Origin: a bacterium
GTDB taxonomy: Bacteria; Vulcanimicrobiota; Xenobia; Xenobiales; JADMJV01
Assembly: GCA_018780265.1 (NCBI GenBank)
Contig: JADMJV010000040.1
Span: 22,253 to 86,252 of the forward strand
Length of the DNA stretch: 64,000 nucleotides
Direction: 5' to 3'
In this document: positions 60,932 through 64,000 of the stretch, in pieces
Layout of the letters: every line of letters starts with the position of its first letter
How positions within the stretch are numbered: position 1 is the stretch's first letter
Made by a program: the position numbers and the translations under genes
Notes under the pieces: model-generated
What the model saw: only the letters and a program-made list of their open reading frames with translations
The model's database searches: none
What the model was told of the DNA's origin: nothing

Positions 60932-62040
60932 AAGGCTCGCCAGTCGTTGTCCAGTTCACCGTCGAGCACCCAGTCTTCGTCGATCTGAGCCCAGTGGGTG
61001 TGCTTGAGACGATGGGCCTCCCTCATCCAGGCAACGCCCTGGCCCGCCAGCGGGCCGGGAGCGTTGTGAGCGCCCACCAGCACGGGGGCCACGTAGACCA
61101 GCAGACGCTGCACCAGGCCCTGATCGAGAAAGGCTCCGGCCAACTGAGGGCCTCCCTCCAGCAGCAGGCTCTGGACACCCTGAGTTTTGAGATAAGTCAG
61201 GGTGGTGGCCAGATCCGGGGCAGCAAAAAGCTCACCGCCAGCCTGACGGATCTGTTCTTTCCAGGTTTCCTCGGCCAACTCGCCATAGCCAACCCAGATG
61301 GCTCCTCCGGGTGCATTGAAAAGGCGAGCTAAAGGCGACAGGCGGCCGCGTCGGTCCAGCACAATGCGCACCGGTTGGGGGGCGTTGACCACTCCGCGCA
61401 CATTGAGGTGAGGGTCGTCGGCCAGGGCCGTGCCGCTGCCCACCACGATGGCCTGGTGCTGACTGCGTTCGCCGTGAACCTGCTGACGCGAGGCAGGCCC
61501 CGAAATCCAGCGAGAATCGCCAGTTCCGGTAGCCACCCGGCCGTCCAGGGTCATGGCGTATTTTAAGGTCACAAAAGGGCGCTGCTTGAGGGCCGCGTGA
61601 ATGAAATGGCGATTGAGTTCCAGGCAGCGCTCGGTCCAGGGGTCGGGGCAGCCCTGCACCTGAACCCCGGCCGCCCGCAGCAACTGAATGCCGCCTCCCC
61701 TGACCCGAGGGTCGGGGTCGCGTGTGCCCACCACCACCCGAGCCAGACCGGCTTCTACCAGGCGGGGCGCGCACGGCGGGGTGCGCCCTTGATGGCAGCA
61801 AGGCTCGAGGTTGATGTAAAGAGTGGCCCCGCGGGCCCGCTCGCCGGCCTGCTGCAGTGCCAAAATCTCGGCGTGACTCTCCCCCGCCGCCCGATGAAAG
61901 GCCTGGCCAACAATCTCCTCATCCTGCACCACCACGGCCCCCACCATAGGGTTGGGCGGCGCGCTGAGGCGGCCTAAAGCGGCCAACCGCAGGCACAACT
62001 CCATGGCCTGCTGGTCGAGAGTGTCCCAGGCTAGCTCCAT
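60904..62040 (-). CDS. ribD: Bifunctional riboflavin deaminase/reductase RibD
   Basis: 378 residues from ATG 62040. The N-terminal deaminase has the zinc site H56-A-E58 and C81, C90 in EPCCHQGRTPPC. The C-terminal reductase has KYAMTLDGRVAT, SRWISGPASRQ, GSGTALADDPHLNVR and LLEGGPQLAGAFLD. Together they convert diaminohydroxyphosphoribosylamino-pyrimidine to 5-amino-6-ribitylamino-uracil phosphate, which feeds both riboflavin and FO. The start overlaps the end of the upstream beta-propeller gene by 10 bases, so translation is probably coupled. No other rib genes are in view. Confidence 0.96.
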   Translation of the reverse strand: MELAWDTLDQQAMELCLRLAALGRLSAPPNPMVGAVVVQDEEIVGQAFHRAAGESHAEILALQQAGERARGATLYINLEPCCHQGRTPPCAPRLVEAGLARVVVGTRDPDPRVRGGGIQLLRAAGVQVQGCPDPWTERCLELNRHFIHAALKQRPFVTLKYAMTLDGRVATGTGDSRWISGPASRQQVHGERSQHQAIVVGSGTALADDPHLNVRGVVNAPQPVRIVLDRRGRLSPLARLFNAPGGAIWVGYGELAEETWKEQIRQAGGELFAAPDLATTLTYLKTQGVQSLLLEGGPQLAGAFLDQGLVQRLLVYVAPVLVGAHNAPGPLAGQGVAWMREAHRLKHTHWAQIDEDWVLDGELDNDWRAFQARCSDTP

Positions 62041-63002
62041 TTCCAAATCTTGATCAATCCCTGACTGTGCCCGGTGGCGGCGACTTTGTCGCGCAGACTG
62101 CAGGCCCAGGTGTCTCCGCAGGGGCCCAGGCGAATAGGATCGGCCGGAATGGCCGAGGGCTTCTTGAGATTGGGCAGGGTCTGTATGGCCAGCGGCGTGG
62201 GACCTTCGGAGCATCCCACCAGCACCCGATTGTTAGGCAAATCCAGACCTAACGAGCGTATGTCCCCCCCGTAGGCGGCGCGCTGGCTCTGCTTGGGAGC
62301 CAATCGGTTATAGATGTCCAGACTGCCGCCCATGGCCCCAGCGATCACCCAACGGGCCTCGCGGGTGAGGCGCACGTTGGTCACTTCGGCGGGCTGATCG
62401 TTGAGCACAATGGGATCCTCGGGCTTGCTGATCTCCCACAGGATGCAGCGCACTCCTTGAGTGGCTACGAACCACTTCCCCTCTTCGGAAAAATGATAGA
62501 GGCGAGGCTCGGGACGCAGCACGAAAGGAGGAGAGGTCAGCGGGACCAGCTTCATCGTTTTGGAATTCCAGAGCATAATCGTGGAACGCTCGCGCAGTCC
62601 GGCCCACCACTCGCCGCTGGGCGAGATGGCCACCGGGTCGACTCCGGCCTGGCTGACATTGTCGGCGCCATTGGCCAGCGCCACCTGGCGAATGACACCA
62701 TCATCTACGCAAAGCATGTGGGTGCGACTGGTGGTGACCAGGGTGGTCTTTTCGGTGCGCGACCAGAGCATCTGCTGTTTGCCAATGTTCCACACTGACA
62801 AGGAGCCATCGGTGGCCCAGGCGGCCACACATTGGCCGTCGGGTGACAATTCGATCTGCTCCACATTGATATCGCTGGGATGGCGCAATTCCTGGACCAT
62901 TTTCCAGGAGAGGGTTTTGGCCGCCCAGGCGGGCTGAGTCAGCCAGAGGAGTCCGGTGGCCACAAGGCCTTGCTGAAATTCTCGTCGTTTCACGCCCCAC
63001 AC
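62031..63002 (-). CDS. Exported WD40-like beta-propeller protein
   Basis: 323 residues from GTG 63002. The N-terminus VKRREFQQGLVATGLLWLTQ has twin arginines followed by x-F and a mild hydrophobic core, so Tat export is likely. The mature part is a run of propeller blades: VEQIELSPDGQCVAAWATDG with SLSVWNIGKQQMLW, DPVAISPSGEWW, IMLWNSKTMKLVPL, RYHFSEEGKWFVA-like, and a closing AATGHSQGLIKIWKW. Function unknown. Upstream and coupled to ribD, which may be only a transcriptional convenience. Confidence 0.8.
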   Translation of the reverse strand: MWGVKRREFQQGLVATGLLWLTQPAWAAKTLSWKMVQELRHPSDINVEQIELSPDGQCVAAWATDGSLSVWNIGKQQMLWSRTEKTTLVTTSRTHMLCVDDGVIRQVALANGADNVSQAGVDPVAISPSGEWWAGLRERSTIMLWNSKTMKLVPLTSPPFVLRPEPRLYHFSEEGKWFVATQGVRCILWEISKPEDPIVLNDQPAEVTNVRLTREARWVIAGAMGGSLDIYNRLAPKQSQRAAYGGDIRSLGLDLPNNRVLVGCSEGPTPLAIQTLPNLKKPSAIPADPIRLGPCGDTWACSLRDKVAATGHSQGLIKIWKWS

Positions 63003-63118
63003 TTCTCAGTCTGGGTCTTCGATCCCTCGGCTTTTTTCTAGCGCCAGGAACCAGAGCCCCTCAGTGGAAGTTGCTGTGGTTGATACCCGCACAGCAAGTG
63101 CCGGGAATGGAGGAACTA

Positions 63119-63892
63119 ATGCACGACCCCCGTGAGTCAGGACAACGCACCTACGATGGCCGACTCGACTATGCTGAGACTTCGGTCCACCAACAACAGG
63201 TATTTATTCCCAACTCCCACGTCCGCGTGGTCGGCGACAACCAGCGTGCCGCCATCATTCAAGAAACCTACCGACTGCTGGCCATCGGCGTCTTTGCAGC
63301 CATGGCCTCGGCCTGGTTGGCCTCGCGCAGCATGGGAGTCATCTCCCTGATGGCCAGCCCCATAGGTTTCCTACTGGCCATGTTCGGCCTCAATATCGTC
63401 CCCCAAATGGCCCTGAAAGCGGCCCGTCAGTCGTCGCGCAACGCGGCTCTGCTACTGGCCGGTCACGGTGCCTTTGCGGGTATCTGCCTGAGCCCGCTGA
63501 TCTTTATCGCCATGATGAAATCCGGACTGGGCACCGACACTCCCAATTTGGTCCAATCAGCCCTGGTGATCACGGCCGCCGTGTTCCTGGGAATTTCGGG
63601 CTACATCTACCAAAGCGGCCAGACCTTCAACTACGGCAAGGGTCTGGGTGTGGGCCTGTGCTGGGCGCTGATCGCAGCCATTCCCATCAATGCCTTTATG
63701 CTGCACAGCGGCGGATTTGGCGTGGTTATCCTGGTGGGCATCGGCCTGCTGGGAACACTGCAACTGCTGTGGGCCACCTCGACGGTACTGCGTGACCCCG
63801 ACTTCAAAGACCCGGCCGTGGGCGCCCTGTGCCTCTTCGCCGGCCTCTTCAACCTGTTCCAGGTCGTTCTGTCGCTGCTCACGCGTCGCTAG
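63119..63892 (+). CDS. Bax inhibitor-1 (BI-1/YccA) family membrane protein
   Basis: 257 residues from ATG 63119, with GGAGGA eight bases upstream; an in-frame start at 63071 is unnecessary. A polar N-terminal 45 residues precede seven hydrophobic helices. FIRETYRLLAIG-like IIQETYRLLAIGVFAAM, the central SPLIFIAM and AALVFFGISGY-like VITAAVFLGISGYIYQSGQT, and the terminal DPxVGALCLFAGLFNLFQVV are the BI-1 landmarks. Such proteins are pH-sensitive calcium leak channels or FtsH regulators. A clear terminator follows. Confidence 0.9.
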   Translation: MHDPRESGQRTYDGRLDYAETSVHQQQVFIPNSHVRVVGDNQRAAIIQETYRLLAIGVFAAMASAWLASRSMGVISLMASPIGFLLAMFGLNIVPQMALKAARQSSRNAALLLAGHGAFAGICLSPLIFIAMMKSGLGTDTPNLVQSALVITAAVFLGISGYIYQSGQTFNYGKGLGVGLCWALIAAIPINAFMLHSGGFGVVILVGIGLLGTLQLLWATSTVLRDPDFKDPAVGALCLFAGLFNLFQVVLSLLTRR

Positions 63893-63913
63893 ACTCCAAC
63901 CCGGAATGGCCCC

Positions 63914-63948
63914 GAGCCCTCGGTGAATCACCGGGGGCTCTTTGTTTT
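63914..63948 (+). terminator. Rho-independent terminator after the BI-1 gene
   Basis: GAGCCCTCGGTG, loop AAT, CACCGGGGGCTC (12-bp stem with one G-T pair), then TTTGTTTT. It lies 22 bases after the stop at 63892. Confidence 0.9.
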
Positions 63949-64000
63949 GGTGCGCCAGGCATGGCGCGAAGCGACAGGCATGATGCACGCATCCTGCCTG

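Overview
The window is about 64 kb of GC-rich, gene-dense bacterial chromosome. I see no rRNA, tRNA, CRISPR array, complete insertion sequence or phage structural gene. The organism makes the coenzyme F420 precursor FO (cofG, cofH) and riboflavin (ribD). It has an aerobic-type citrate synthase, lipoprotein maturation (lgt), a copper-type P1B ATPase and many secreted or membrane proteins. Often start codons are GTG or TTG, genes overlap by a few bases, and several genes appear to be transcribed without a leader. Two proteins carry an odd N-terminal extension ending in a D-x-[VI]-x-LS stretch. I associate that, from memory and unverified, with poorly cultivated lineages near Eremiobacterota/Xenobia. 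The phylum cannot be fixed from this sequence alone.

Layout. (1) 1-6742: enzymes that look like a peptide-modifying (RiPP) locus: a P450 cut by the window edge, a JmjC/cupin-type oxygenase, a family 2 glycosyltransferase, a B12-radical SAM C-methyltransferase and a PoyD-like radical SAM epimerase, with a Uma2-type gene between them. No precursor peptide gene was found inside the window. (2) 6870-14278: a giant secreted protein that is a fusion of two homologous halves, small membrane or secreted proteins, and a vapBC toxin-antitoxin pair. (3) 14285-20700: copper ATPase, a frameshifted M43-type metalloprotease, and a patch of gene remnants (F420-dependent nitroreductase, GNAT acetyltransferase, ParA-like ATPase, unknown). 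(4) 20710-22866: adenylate kinase with an N-terminal extension, and an FtsX-like permease.

(5) 22956-47861: a 25 kb surface polysaccharide or glycolipid locus. It holds six glycosyltransferases of GT-A/GT-B type, about five multi-spanning GT-C-like proteins, an ABC flippase, two polysaccharide deacetylases, an asparagine-synthase amidotransferase, a radical SAM enzyme, a Gfo/Idh/MocA dehydrogenase, a saccharopine-dehydrogenase-like protein, an SGNH-hydrolase, a YbhN-type membrane protein and a methyltransferase. Gene orientation flips repeatedly and convergent neighbours overlap by up to 116 bp.

(6) 48042-63948: housekeeping and signalling genes. These are a histidine phosphatase, a secreted protein with a 178-residue internal duplication, an EamA transporter, citrate synthase, a TPR protein divergent from a cyclic-nucleotide-regulated metallo-beta-lactamase-fold phosphodiesterase, a membrane protein with a canonical C2H2 zinc finger, lgt, cofH-cofG, a one-chain MNT-HepT toxin-antitoxin fusion, ribD, a beta-propeller protein and a Bax-inhibitor-1 family protein followed by a clear terminator.
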